Shown here piece by piece: positions 15,109 to 22,068 of a DNA stretch of 64,000 nucleotides (its first letter is position 1; each line of letters begins with the position of its first letter). Source of the stretch: Falsirhodobacter sp. 20TX0035 (GTDB lineage Bacteria; Pseudomonadota; Alphaproteobacteria; Rhodobacterales; Rhodobacteraceae); contig NZ_JAQMHV010000014.1 of the NCBI RefSeq assembly GCF_028307215.1, positions 19,176 through 83,175 on the forward strand, in the 5' to 3' direction. Made by a program: the position numbers and the translations under genes. Under the pieces are notes generated by a model. That model did not search any database. It saw only the letters and a list, made by a program, of their open reading frames with translations, and was not told the origin of the DNA.

Positions 15109-15455
15109 GGCGCCACCTCGATATCGGCCAGCACCGCCCCGCCCCTCCGGACTGGGCCGCGCGCCAGGGTGATGGTGTAGGTGCTGTCGTCGATGCCCGT
15201 CGCGTCCGCGATACCGTCGATCCCGGCCTTCATGGAGGCCAGCAGGTTGTCGGCATCACGGCGGCGCTTGCAGGGCGGGCAGAACGTCAGCGTGAGGTGG
15301 ATGGCAGAGGCATCGAGCTTGCCCAGCCCGTTGGCGATGCAGATGGCCCATGCGGCCTTGCGATAGGCGGCCTTGGCCTTGGCCACGATGCTCCAGTGAC
15401 CCCGGGCATTGGGCGAGAGCGCCGACGACGGCCAAGGAAGCTCGACGCGTGTCAT
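15105..15455 (-). CDS. rusA: RusA-family Holliday junction resolvase
   Basis: The protein is 116 aa, typical length. The N-terminus VELPWPSSALSPNARGHWS is the usual RusA opening. RRRDADNLLASMKAGIDGIAD (~64-84) carries the catalytic DxDN aspartates. DDSTYTITLARGPVRRGGAV gives the third acidic patch and the basic end. It cuts four-way junctions during phage recombination and replication. Coupled by ATGA overlap to the gene upstream. Confidence 0.88.
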   Translation of the reverse strand: MTRVELPWPSSALSPNARGHWSIVAKAKAAYRKAAWAICIANGLGKLDASAIHLTLTFCPPCKRRRDADNLLASMKAGIDGIADATGIDDSTYTITLARGPVRRGGAVLADIEVAP

Positions 15456-15722
15456 CGGCCCCTCCGCAGGATGTCATGGCGGGCCGAATAGATCGCGCTG
15501 TTCAGCTTGCCCCGGCGGGGATCGTTCGGGTGCAGGGCGGCGCGTTCCGCCAGCAACTCCGACAGCGGCTTGCAGGCGGGCTTCGGCGTCGGCGCGGTGA
15601 TCGGCGCAGACGAAGAGGTAGCCCTTGCGGACTTGATCAGCCCAGCGACCGGGGCGGCGATAGCCGAACGGAGCAGACGGTGAGCCACAGACATGACAGG
15701 GGTGATCGACGGGTCCATTCAC
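15452..15722 (-). CDS. Zinc-knuckle protein with a coding-frame switch (possible frameshift)
   Basis: Starting at a GTG (15722) that overlaps the upstream stop, the frame encodes HPCHVCGSPSAPFGYRRPGR and then GYLFVCADHRADAEARLQ, a convincing CxxC...C zinc-binding module. After about 15570 that frame loses its coding look and runs on to 15474. The +1 frame, ending at 15452, then looks coding (LSELLAERAALHPNDPRRGK, then LNSAIYSARHDILRRGR) with high GC at third positions, and couples to rusA by ATGA. So it is either a one-base error, a frameshifted gene, two overlapping genes or programmed +1 frameshifting. Confidence 0.55.
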
Positions 15723-15988
15723 GCGGCTCCCCGAGCTTTTTTAGCCTCTGGGGATTGAACGTCGGCCTTAGAGCCAACATTCTTAGCACCCGATTTCCAG
15801 TTGAATGCATTGAGAGGACAAGGGATTCCTACCTCGTCACACATAGTTTTGAGCGGACCATACCAGCTCGCAGGAAATACGCCCTCAGTCCGGGCGTATC
15901 GAATGGAGTGCTGCCCAACTTCCAGCGCGGCGCAGATCGCAGCGCTTGTCAGGGTGTCGGTGATCTGATGGACGGAGCGCTTATTCAT
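15719..15988 (-). CDS. Cro-like HTH protein, first gene of the leftward early operon
   Basis: The protein is 89 aa. TDTLTSAAICAALEVGQHSI then RYARTEGVFPASWYGPLKTM then CDEVGIPCPLNAFNW is a small Cro/YdaS-like HTH fold. The FPASWY and GIPCP segments recur in Rhodobacterales phage regulators. It is divergent from the CI-like gene and separated from it only by promoters and palindromes. The predicted start of transcription is at or beside the ATG, so the mRNA may be leaderless. Confidence 0.7.
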   Translation of the reverse strand: MNKRSVHQITDTLTSAAICAALEVGQHSIRYARTEGVFPASWYGPLKTMCDEVGIPCPLNAFNWKSGAKNVGSKADVQSPEAKKARGAA

Positions 15989-15995
15989 AGTCTCG

Positions 15996-16024
15996 ACTAT
16001 GCTAAACCATTTAGCATTCGTCAA
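15996..16024 (-). promoter_or_regulatory. Predicted leftward early promoter with operator in its spacer
   Basis: On the minus strand: -35 TTGACG (16024-16019), a 17-bp spacer, -10 CATAGT (16001-15996). Transcription would start within 1-2 nt of the ATG at 15988. The operator at 16000-16016 fills the spacer and overlaps the -10, so a bound repressor would block polymerase. Confidence 0.6.
16000..16016. promoter_or_regulatory. Phage operator O1, perfect 17-bp palindrome
   Basis: TGCTAAA-CCA-TTTAGCA has perfect 7-bp half-sites with a 3-bp centre. Related sites lie at 17964-17980 and 17995-18011 before the rightward operon. The likely ligand is the CI-like protein. Confidence 0.75.
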
Positions 16025-16036
16025 GCCAACATCGCA

Positions 16037-16066
16037 TTGCTGCGCCAACTCAGTTGGCACGATAAG
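16037..16066 (+). promoter_or_regulatory. Predicted promoter of the CI-like gene with a second palindrome in its spacer
   Basis: -35 TTGCTG (16037-16042), 18-bp spacer, -10 GATAAG (16061-16066). The expected start is about 16073, beside the ATG at 16076. The spacer contains GCCAACT-C-AGTTGGC (16044-16058), a perfect palindrome unrelated to O1, so it is a candidate site for the Cro-like protein. Confidence 0.5.
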
Positions 16067-16075
16067 CTTGCCCAC

Positions 16076-16354
16076 ATGCAGCAGGACAAGCCCAGACCCT
16101 TCGCCGACATAGCCGAGCGCATCAAGTGGCACCGAGAGGTGGTGCTAAAGTGCCCGCGGCAGGAGGACTATGCCACAAGCATTGGGGTAAAGCGTTCGGC
16201 GCTGTCCCTATGGGAGGCCGGCACTCATCGCTTGTCTCTGGACGGCGCGCTTGCGCTGCGAAGCAAATACGGGCTGTCGCTGGACTTCATGTATGAAGGC
16301 ATAGACGACGCCTTGCCCATGACACTCAGGAACGCCTGGCGAGAAAGGTCGTGA
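16076..16354 (+). CDS. CI-like XRE-family repressor
   Basis: The protein is 92 aa. EDYATSIGVKRSALSLWEAG then THRLSLDGALALRSKYGLSL then DFMYEG is an XRE/CI-type HTH with the common LDFMYEG ending. There is no C-terminal S24 autoprotease domain, so prophage induction cannot work by LexA-like self-cleavage of this protein. It is the best candidate for the lysogenic repressor. The start is the first in-frame ATG after the promoter; no ribosome site is visible, which fits a leaderless message. Confidence 0.7.
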   Translation: MQQDKPRPFADIAERIKWHREVVLKCPRQEDYATSIGVKRSALSLWEAGTHRLSLDGALALRSKYGLSLDFMYEGIDDALPMTLRNAWRERS

Positions 16355-16541
16355 GTTAGATGCTCCAGCAGATCGATGGTCAAGCCGGATGCTGCTGCCG
16401 CAGCTTTCAACGCATCGATCCGTTCGTCGTCGCCCACCGTCCCAAGCCTACCTGTTTCCTGTTTGTTCTTCACTCTAAGCGGAACGTCGCACGTCGGTCA
16501 ACCGTGGAGGGAGCGGGAATGACAGCTTTCGCGCTAGCGCA

Positions 16542-16913
16542 ATGATCGGGTCTGAGTTGGACAATGTGATCGTGGGTTGGCGCTTCATTGCAACCATGCA
16601 GCGGCGGACCCCGTTAGCCTGGCTCTCTCAGCACCTCCGCCAAGCAAGCGCGCCTTCAGAAGTACCAAAGCAGTACGGAATATGGGTTCCGCAGACGAAG
16701 ACCCTCCGCGAGTTGGGCATCGACATGGACGAACTGCCGCCTCCGACGATGGCCAGCGAGATCGGGCAGATCCCGCAGGATGGCGGCGACTTCCTCCCTT
16801 TTCTCGTTGCGTATCGGCATGTCGTGGAGACCGGCGAAGGCGACTTGATGAATTTAGCCAAGGCACATCCCGCTTACGCCCATCTGTGCCACCCATTGGT
16901 GAGAGATCGTTGA
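16542..16913 (+). CDS. Conserved hypothetical protein of the immunity region (123 aa)
   Basis: It has VGWRFIATMQRRTPLAWLSQ near the N-terminus. LRELGIDMDELPPPTMASEI then GQIPQDGGDFLPFLVAYRHV follows. I have seen proteins of this shape in Rhodobacterales genomes but know of no function. It is co-directional with the repressor and lies between the two operator regions. Genes in this position are often expressed in the lysogen. Confidence 0.6.
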   Translation: MIGSELDNVIVGWRFIATMQRRTPLAWLSQHLRQASAPSEVPKQYGIWVPQTKTLRELGIDMDELPPPTMASEIGQIPQDGGDFLPFLVAYRHVVETGEGDLMNLAKAHPAYAHLCHPLVRDR

Positions 16914-16914
16914 C

Positions 16915-17142
16915 ATGACCGACGCCGAACGCATCGAGCAGCTTGAGCGCGATCTGAACGAGACACTAGAGGCCGCCCTGACGATCATCGTGGGCATGGC
17001 GGATGCGATCGCTCCGTCAGCCGAGGCGAAGGAGGATCTGGCGCGGGGTTTTGCGGCGGCGGCGGAGGGCCAAGATGGCGCCATCCCGCGGCTATCACGA
17101 GCTGTTGCTGATCTGTTGATAAGGGTGGCGGATGAGCAATAG
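16915..17142 (+). CDS. Small helical protein (75 aa)
   Basis: The product starts MTDAERIEQLERDLNETLEA. It looks like a short coiled coil followed by IIVGMADAIAPSAEAKEDLA. It begins 1 nt after the previous stop codon, so the two are co-translated. Unknown function. Confidence 0.55.
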   Translation: MTDAERIEQLERDLNETLEAALTIIVGMADAIAPSAEAKEDLARGFAAAAEGQDGAIPRLSRAVADLLIRVADEQ

Positions 17143-17217
17143 GTGCCGGCGCCATATCGTCGGCGGGTACACCTTGCAGGCGGCAATGCTATCAGCGTTG
17201 AGTGGCCGGAGCCGAGA

Positions 17218-17754
17218 ATGACGTGGACGATTTTAGGTTACGAGATAGCTGAAGCGCGTCTTGCCTTGATCGTCGCAATCCTCGCTGCATGCTTCACGGG
17301 GTGGCAAGCATGGAGCGGACACCTGACTGCTCGTGTCGCTCTAGCATCGCAGCGCCGAAAGGATCCAGCTTTCGAGATTTCATCCCACCCGATCGACAAG
17401 ACTGAGGGGTGGGTCAAAGTTGATATCGTGGCCAGGAACTTTGAAGAAGTTGGGTTCACGATCACAGGATATCGCTACAAGCACCGTGGTGCAGGCCTAG
17501 TGCATCCGGATGAGATTGCGCGCGATGACGGATTTTCGTCATGGGAGCCTCAACCGCTTCTTCTTGCGAAAAACATGGCGAAAAAGGAACTCACCTGCCA
17601 GCATGGGGTCGGGGCTGGCGGACGACAAACGTCCCTATCCAATGCCCCTCATGCGCTTCGGCCAACTAGGCATCTTTCGATCTACGCGACCGATGCATTC
17701 GACAAAAGGCATCTTCAGGTACTATGGGAGTGGGCTGATGGCACGAAGCGTTGA
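17218..17754 (+). CDS. Membrane-anchored protein of the immunity region
   Basis: The protein is 178 aa from MTWTILGYEIAEARLAL. One N-terminal transmembrane helix (residues ~14-33, ALIVAILAACFTGWQAW) is followed by a soluble domain with beta character (FEISSHPIDKTEGWVKVDIV). Its lower GC differs from the replication genes. A single-span protein in this position could be a superinfection-exclusion or other lysogen-expressed factor, but that is inference from position. The ATG at 17218 is chosen because it begins the hydrophobic segment and GGAG lies just upstream. Confidence 0.5.
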   Translation: MTWTILGYEIAEARLALIVAILAACFTGWQAWSGHLTARVALASQRRKDPAFEISSHPIDKTEGWVKVDIVARNFEEVGFTITGYRYKHRGAGLVHPDEIARDDGFSSWEPQPLLLAKNMAKKELTCQHGVGAGGRQTSLSNAPHALRPTRHLSIYATDAFDKRHLQVLWEWADGTKR

Positions 17755-17883
17755 TCATCGCAACCAATCGAACCAGCCGTCTGCCCATAGGGCAAGCCCC
17801 AAAGACACTAGGCTCACGCCAAAACTGATGTAGCTCCTGTTTCGCGCCCGGACCACCATTCTAACCTGATCGTCTGTCATCAT
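17755..17883 (-). CDS. Possible 42-aa membrane protein
   Basis: The product starts MMTDDQVRMVVRARNRSYIS, followed by a hydrophobic FGVSLVSLGLALW and WFDWLR. Codons are reasonable and it fits between a convergent stop and a terminator. The ribosome site is weak (GGCGGG). Confidence 0.4.
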   Translation of the reverse strand: MMTDDQVRMVVRARNRSYISFGVSLVSLGLALWADGWFDWLR

Positions 17884-17887
17884 CCCG

Positions 17888-17910
17888 CCCCGCCCCTCGC
17901 GGGGCTTTTT
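17888..17910 (+). terminator. Rho-independent terminator of the immunity-region operon
   Basis: CCCCGC and GCGGGG form a 6-bp GC stem with a 5-nt loop followed by CTTTTT. It separates the 16076-17754 genes from the rightward early promoter. Confidence 0.75.
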
Positions 17911-17963
17911 CACGTCCGCCAGCACCACGCTGGCAGGGGTAGGATAGCAGGCGCAGAAATAAA

Positions 17964-18017
17964 AGCTAACTGATTTAGCAAATAGCTCTTGCCGTGCTAA
18001 ATTTCTTGGCTTACCTT
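17964..18017 (+). promoter_or_regulatory. Rightward early promoter and operators O2/O3
   Basis: O2: AGCTAAC-TGA-TTTAGCA (17964-17980), two mismatches from O1. O3: TGCTAAA-TTT-CTTGGCT (17995-18011), one perfect half-site. O3 exactly fills the 17-bp gap between a -35-like TTGCCG (17989-17994) and a -10-like TACCTT (18012-18017), the same design as the leftward promoter. Confidence 0.6.
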
Positions 18018-18075
18018 CATCTCATCAGCAGGCGGCAACGTGAACCCTGCGACCGACATTGAGATGGAGCCACCC

Positions 18076-18288
18076 ATGACCTACCACCCCGCCTTTGACC
18101 TCGACCCGGACTGCCCCGCGCCGATCCCCGCAGTCCTCGTCGGCCTGGCCCTCGCCAGCTATCGCAGCACCCGCGTCTCGCTGGCCCCGCTGCCCGCATT
18201 CTACCCGGTGTATCCGGTGCACCCCGCCTCCGACGTCATCGACCTCGACCGCAGCCAGTGGTCGCCTGTCGAAGAAGTGCGGTGCTGA
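18076..18288 (+). CDS. Small phage protein, first gene of the rightward early operon (70 aa)
   Basis: The product starts MTYHPAFDLDPDCPAPIPAV. GGAG (18066-18069) lies 6 nt before this ATG, which decides the start over upstream GTG/ATG codons. Pro-rich N-terminus and an acidic end. Unrecognised. Confidence 0.55.
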   Translation: MTYHPAFDLDPDCPAPIPAVLVGLALASYRSTRVSLAPLPAFYPVYPVHPASDVIDLDRSQWSPVEEVRC

Positions 18289-18290
18289 TC

Positions 18291-18653
18291 ATGGGCATCC
18301 ACGGCCGCATCGCGCTTGACCAGAACCTGCGCCTCGTTGCCGGTCCTCCGGCACGCCGTCGCAGCCGCTTCTACCCCTCGACCGTCACCGTCACCATCGA
18401 GCCGGACTTCCCCGGCGCCGGTGACAGCGAGTTCGAGGCCACCTTCGACACCGAGACCGGCAATCTGGTCAACGTGCAGATGGGCGGTTGGACCTGCCCG
18501 CCCCACACCTTCGCGCTGATCGTCGGGGATGCCGAGTTCGACCGGTGCTGCGAGGCGGTGGCGGACCGGATCGACCAAGCGGCGGCGGAGGCCGCTCAAG
18601 ACGCCGAGGCGGACTGGGCGGATCACCAGAACGACCTGCGGAGGGATCACTGA
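18291..18653 (+). CDS. Hypothetical phage protein (120 aa)
   Basis: The product starts MGIHGRIALDQNLRLVAGPP. A predicted beta segment (STVTVTIEPDFPGAGDSEFE) is followed by an acidic Ala-rich helical tail. It begins 2 nt after the previous stop and couples by TGATG to the next gene. Unknown function. Confidence 0.6.
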   Translation: MGIHGRIALDQNLRLVAGPPARRRSRFYPSTVTVTIEPDFPGAGDSEFEATFDTETGNLVNVQMGGWTCPPHTFALIVGDAEFDRCCEAVADRIDQAAAEAAQDAEADWADHQNDLRRDH

Positions 18654-18871
18654 TGCCGCTACCCACAGATCACGCCGGCGCCATGCTCGACCTGCTCAAG
18701 ACCCACCACCCTGACGCCGGGGACGCCGTCTCCGACCGCGAGCTGCTGGGCTATGCGCTGGCCGACATGTGCCTGCTGGCCGCGCGCCTTGGCAGCGACT
18801 GGGGCGCTGTGACCGCCAACGCCGCCGTGGATGCCCGCTACATGCGCAACCTTAGCATCGCCGCCGAATAG
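18653..18871 (+). CDS. Hypothetical phage protein (72 aa)
   Basis: The product starts MPLPTDHAGAMLDLLKTHHP and is all-helical. The start is set by the TGATG overlap with the gene upstream. Unknown function. Confidence 0.55.
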   Translation: MPLPTDHAGAMLDLLKTHHPDAGDAVSDRELLGYALADMCLLAARLGSDWGAVTANAAVDARYMRNLSIAAE

Positions 18872-18917
18872 CTTTCCCCGCCGCAGCCTCTGCCCGTCCC
18901 GGCACCGCGGCGCACCT

Positions 18918-18962
18918 CTCCAGCCACACTGACCCCGCCGCTTAGTCGGCACGTGGCTGGAG
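18918..18962 (+). promoter_or_regulatory. Nested RNA hairpin in the early-operon leader gap
   Basis: CTCCAGCCAC (18918-18927) and GTGGCTGGAG (18953-18962) pair perfectly over 10 bp. The 25-nt loop holds a second hairpin, GCCG-CTTAGT-CGGC (18937-18950). It lies between two genes of the same operon, 25 nt before the next start. It may be an attenuator, processing site or antitermination element. Confidence 0.5.
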
Positions 18963-18986
18963 CCTTTCATTCATCGGAGCCACGCC

Positions 18987-19445
18987 ATGACCTGCGAAGT
19001 GCTACCCCCCGCCCTGTCCACCCGCCGCACCCGCGCCGCCTCCCGGATTGCCAGCGCCGCCTCCGTCCTGCGCCACGGTGGACGCGACGCCGAGATCGTC
19101 CTGCTGGACGGCACCACCTGCACCAACGCCACCTTCGCCGAGCGCGTGGCCTTCGCCCTGCGCCACGACGGCGACGCCATGCCCGAGGTTCAGGAGGAGA
19201 TCGACCGCGTCCTGACGCTGGCCGGCTACGCCCCGACCTACTGGGAGCGCCGCATCGACCGCTTCACCGCGGCAAGCGCTGACGACGAACCCCGCTGGCG
19301 GGCCACGGCGCAATACGGCGCCATCGCTCTGGTGTTCTGCCTCAGCCTGATCGGCATCCTCGGCATCGCGTCCGACACCGACCGCCGCACCGACGCCACA
19401 CTGGCACAGGCCACCGAGGCCCGGTTCGTGGAGTGGTCGGAATGA
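18987..19445 (+). CDS. Phage membrane protein (152 aa)
   Basis: A helical N-terminal domain (TRRTRAASRIASAASVLRHG, then FAERVAFALRHDGDAMPEVQ) is followed by one transmembrane helix near residues 109-130 (AQYGAIALVFCLSLIGILGI) and a short tail. GGAG (18975-18978) precedes the ATG. It is in the first half of the rightward early operon. Function unknown. Confidence 0.6.
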   Translation: MTCEVLPPALSTRRTRAASRIASAASVLRHGGRDAEIVLLDGTTCTNATFAERVAFALRHDGDAMPEVQEEIDRVLTLAGYAPTYWERRIDRFTAASADDEPRWRATAQYGAIALVFCLSLIGILGIASDTDRRTDATLAQATEARFVEWSE

Positions 19446-19675
19446 TCAGCGCCCCGCCCTTCTACCGCGACGAGTTCGGCATCGGTCAGATCCGCCTCGC
19501 CCGCATCCGCCACGATGCCGCCGAGGCCGAGTTGGCCGAGTGCGCGCCGATCGCTTTCACCCGCGGCTACGTGCCGGATCTGGTCCGCGCCTCGGCCCGC
19601 CGCCGCTTCACCGCCGCCCGCGCCGAGCATGACCGGGCCAAGACCATCCTCCGCCACATGGGAGCCTCCCAATGA
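19442..19675 (+). CDS. Hypothetical phage protein (77 aa)
   Basis: The product starts MISAPPFYRDEFGIGQIRLA and is helical and Ala/Arg-rich. Coupled by ATGA overlaps at both ends. Unknown function. Confidence 0.55.
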   Translation: MISAPPFYRDEFGIGQIRLARIRHDAAEAELAECAPIAFTRGYVPDLVRASARRRFTAARAEHDRAKTILRHMGASQ

Positions 19676-20160
19676 ACATGCGCATCGACATCCCGCTGAT
19701 CGAGCGGATCGCCGCCCTTCTCGACCCCTACCGCGACGACGGCGACCTGTTCATGGACAGCCTGGACAGCCAGACCGACGTGCTGGACCTGATGGACCGG
19801 TCCCTCACCGCCATGCAGGCCGACGAGGCGCTGGCTCAGGCAATCAAGGCGCAGGAAGACGCGCTGGCCAAGCGCCGGCAGCGGATCGAGAGCCGCCGCG
19901 ATGCCCACAAGGCCGCCGTGCGCGAGATGCTGCGGGCGACCGGCCAGAAGAAGGTGGAGCGCCCCCTCGCCACCCTGTCCATGCGACAGGGGTCGGTGGC
20001 CGTCCACATCCACGACGACGCCTCTGTGCCAACGCAGCTTTGCAAGGTCACGCGAACCCCCGACAAGGCCGCGATCCGCAAGCAGATCGATGCGGGCGAG
20101 GACGTGCCGGGAGCCTACCTGGTGCGCGGCGAAGACACCCTCAGCGTGCGGGTGCTCTGA
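19672..20160 (+). CDS. Siphovirus Gp157-family protein
   Basis: The protein is 162 aa. A helical N-half (DIPLIERIAALLDPYRDDGD) and central coiled coil (AIKAQEDALAKRRQRIESRR) lead to RPLATLSMRQGSVAVHIHDD, then VPTQLCKVTRTPDKAAIRKQ. This matches Gp157 of Streptococcus siphophages. The Pfam entry notes a suggested link to phage resistance; in most phages it simply sits beside recombination genes, as here beside rad52. Its role may be recombination support. Confidence 0.82.
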   Translation: MNMRIDIPLIERIAALLDPYRDDGDLFMDSLDSQTDVLDLMDRSLTAMQADEALAQAIKAQEDALAKRRQRIESRRDAHKAAVREMLRATGQKKVERPLATLSMRQGSVAVHIHDDASVPTQLCKVTRTPDKAAIRKQIDAGEDVPGAYLVRGEDTLSVRVL

Positions 20161-20837
20161 TGAATTGGGAAAAGGCCTCGGCCGAACTCACCCGCAAGTT
20201 GGACCCGGCGCACGTCAAGCAGCGCACGCAAGGCGGCTCAGGCGTCTCGTATGTGGAAGGCTGGCACGCGATCGCCGAAATGAACCGCATCTTCGGCTTC
20301 GGCGCGTGGGACCGGCAGACCGTCGACATTCGCCAGCTGGGCGAGCCGCGCGACGTGTCGGGCAAGATCCGGGTCGACTACATGGCCCGCGTCCGCGTCA
20401 CGGTCACGCTGGCGGATGGTCGCACGGTCACCCGCGACGGATGCGGCTTCGGCCAAGGCATCGACCGCGATGTGGGGCAGGCCCATGAGAGCGCGCTGAA
20501 GGAAGCCGAAACCGACGCCATGAAGCGGGCGATGATGACGTTTGGCAACCCCTTCGGCCTCGCCCTCTACGACAAGAGCCGGGAGAACGTGGGCGTGGAT
20601 GCCCCGCCAGTCAACGTCGCGGCCATTTCCGAGCGCCTGATGGCCGGCATCGCCAAGCGCAAGACCAAGCAGGACCTGTCGGAATACTTCGCGGCCGAGC
20701 GCGAGGCCCGTGAGGCCCTGCATCGCGCGGACCCCGCAGCCTATGAGCAGATCAAGGCCGCGTTCAAGGCAGCAGGTGAAGCCGCCATCGACGATCCCGC
20801 CCGCCAATCCCCCGACAGCTATAACGAGGCCGCCTGA
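20160..20837 (+). CDS. Rad52/22-family single-strand annealing protein
   Basis: The protein is 225 aa. VSYVEGWHAIAEMNRIFGFG then AWDRQTVDIRQLGEP, a beta region (YMARVRVTVTLADGRTVTRD) and GCGFGQGIDRDVGQAHESAL, then EAETDAMKRAMMTFGNPFGL match the Rad52 annealing fold. It anneals complementary single strands in phage recombination. The start is set by TGATG overlap with the Gp157 gene. Neighbours (Gp157, an SSB-tail protein, Ref-like nuclease) make a recombination module. Confidence 0.88.
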   Translation: MNWEKASAELTRKLDPAHVKQRTQGGSGVSYVEGWHAIAEMNRIFGFGAWDRQTVDIRQLGEPRDVSGKIRVDYMARVRVTVTLADGRTVTRDGCGFGQGIDRDVGQAHESALKEAETDAMKRAMMTFGNPFGLALYDKSRENVGVDAPPVNVAAISERLMAGIAKRKTKQDLSEYFAAEREAREALHRADPAAYEQIKAAFKAAGEAAIDDPARQSPDSYNEAA

Positions 20838-21136
20838 TGCAGCGCTTTGACCTGATCTCCCCCCGCCCCCGCAAAGACGGCAAGACCAACTGGGTCAAGA
20901 TCGGCGCGGCGTTCCCGCGCGACAAGGGCGGCTTCTCCCTCGTATTCGACGCCCTGCCGCTCCCCGACGCCGAGGGCCGCGTGACCGTGCTGATGACGGA
21001 GCCGAAGCCCCGCGAGGATGATCGTGGCCAGCAGGAACCGCGTGGCGGCAATGGGTATGGCGCCGGCGGCCGCCCCTCGGGCCGGTCCAATGATTTCGAC
21101 GACGAGATCCCGTTCCAATGCGAATGGAGGGTCTGA
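20837..21136 (+). CDS. Small protein with an SSB-like acidic tail, partner of Rad52
   Basis: The protein is 99 aa. The beta-rich core (FDLISPRPRKDGKTNWVKIG, then FSLVFDALPLPDAEGR) is followed by a Gly/Arg-rich linker and NDFDDEIPFQ near the C-terminus. DDEIPF mimics the SSB tip that docks recombination and replication proteins, although here it is followed by seven extra residues. It directly follows rad52 (overlapping stop/start). It may be a minimal ssDNA-binding or SSB-mimic protein. Confidence 0.6.
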   Translation: MQRFDLISPRPRKDGKTNWVKIGAAFPRDKGGFSLVFDALPLPDAEGRVTVLMTEPKPREDDRGQQEPRGGNGYGAGGRPSGRSNDFDDEIPFQCEWRV

Positions 21137-21138
21137 TC

Positions 21139-21432
21139 GTGTGGAACTTCGACATGGCGTCCGCGCCCCGCGGCGAAACCCGCACCGAAATGCGCGTGAT
21201 CGGCAAGAAGGAGGTGGAGCGCAGCATCCACACCGCCCCCACTATCTTCGCTGCCGCCTCCGACGGTCAGACCGTCACCATGACCCGTTGGCTGCCGAAA
21301 GAAGAACGCTGGGTGATGTTCTCCAAGGATCATCCGCCGATCGCTTGGATGCACCTTCCGTCTCATCCTCGCCCTGCCCCTCACCCCCCCACCGAAGGAG
21401 CCGATAGCGATGCCCCACATCCCTCAATGTGA
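21139..21432 (+). CDS. Hypothetical phage protein (97 aa)
   Basis: GTG at 21139 is the best start, because GGAGGG (21126-21131) lies 7 nt upstream; an ATG at 21118 would overlap the previous gene. The product (VWNFDMASAPRGETRTEMRV...) is beta-rich with IFAAASDGQTVTMTRWLPKE. Unknown function. Confidence 0.6.
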   Translation: MWNFDMASAPRGETRTEMRVIGKKEVERSIHTAPTIFAAASDGQTVTMTRWLPKEERWVMFSKDHPPIAWMHLPSHPRPAPHPPTEGADSDAPHPSM

Positions 21433-21604
21433 CACCGGCATGTGGGCGCTGATCCAGCCCATCATTGCGGACGGCTGGATTGCCCGCTCGCTGATCGAGG
21501 ACCGCATCCTTGCCGTGCTGGAGGTCGAGGACGACGCCCAGGCGGAGGAAGTGCGCGCGTGGGTTCACCGCGTGCTGGACGCGCGGGAGGCGATGGGAGC
21601 GTGA
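21410..21604 (+). CDS. Hypothetical phage protein (64 aa)
   Basis: The product starts MPHIPQCDTGMWALIQPIIA. It is helical with LIEDRILAVLEVEDDAQAEE. AAGGAG lies about 10 nt before the ATG. It overlaps the previous gene by 23 nt and couples to the next by TGATG. Confidence 0.55.
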   Translation: MPHIPQCDTGMWALIQPIIADGWIARSLIEDRILAVLEVEDDAQAEEVRAWVHRVLDAREAMGA

Positions 21605-22068
21605 TGCCAACCATCTGGGGACAACGTGTCGGGCAGGCCATCGTGCCCTACGGCAAATACCAGGAGGATCTGGCAGATCTTCCCGAGGGCTGCCGCCTGC
21701 GCATCAAGCTGGACAAGGATCGGAACGGCAAGTTCTCGTCGCTGTTCCACCTGATGCTGGGCAAGCTGGCGAAGGCGATCAATCGCGGCCCGGCTCAGAC
21801 GAACATCGATGCACTGAAGCAGTGGGTGAAGCTGAAGAAGGGCTGGTATGATGCCGTGCCCCTCCCCCAGCCTGCACCGGACGGCACCAGCCACGCCATC
21901 GTGTTCCGCAGCACCAACTTCGCCAGCATGGGCGAGGAGGAGTTCCACGCCTTCTGCACCGACGCCTGCGAACTGATCCGCGCCGAACTGGCCCCGTGGG
22001 TGTCTAGCGCGCCGGAATGGCCGGAGATCCGGCAGATCATCGCCAGCATCACGCCGGAGGCCGCATGA
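21604..22068 (+). CDS. DUF1367-like phage protein
   Basis: The protein is 154 aa. FSSLFHLMLGKLAKAINRGP, then VKLKKGWYDAVPLPQPAPDG, then SHAIVFRSTNFASMGEEEFH resembles the DUF1367/NinX-region proteins of lambdoid phages. The family is linked to the nin region and is of unknown biochemical role. Directly coupled to the Ref-like nuclease gene. Confidence 0.65.
   Translation: MPTIWGQRVGQAIVPYGKYQEDLADLPEGCRLRIKLDKDRNGKFSSLFHLMLGKLAKAINRGPAQTNIDALKQWVKLKKGWYDAVPLPQPAPDGTSHAIVFRSTNFASMGEEEFHAFCTDACELIRAELAPWVSSAPEWPEIRQIIASITPEAA

Noticed and set aside
16225..16473. 82-codon minus-strand frame overlapping the CI-like gene
   Set aside because: Its first 40 codons look somewhat coding, but it starts with GTG without a ribosome site and its second half is antisense to the HTH. 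Not strong enough to list.
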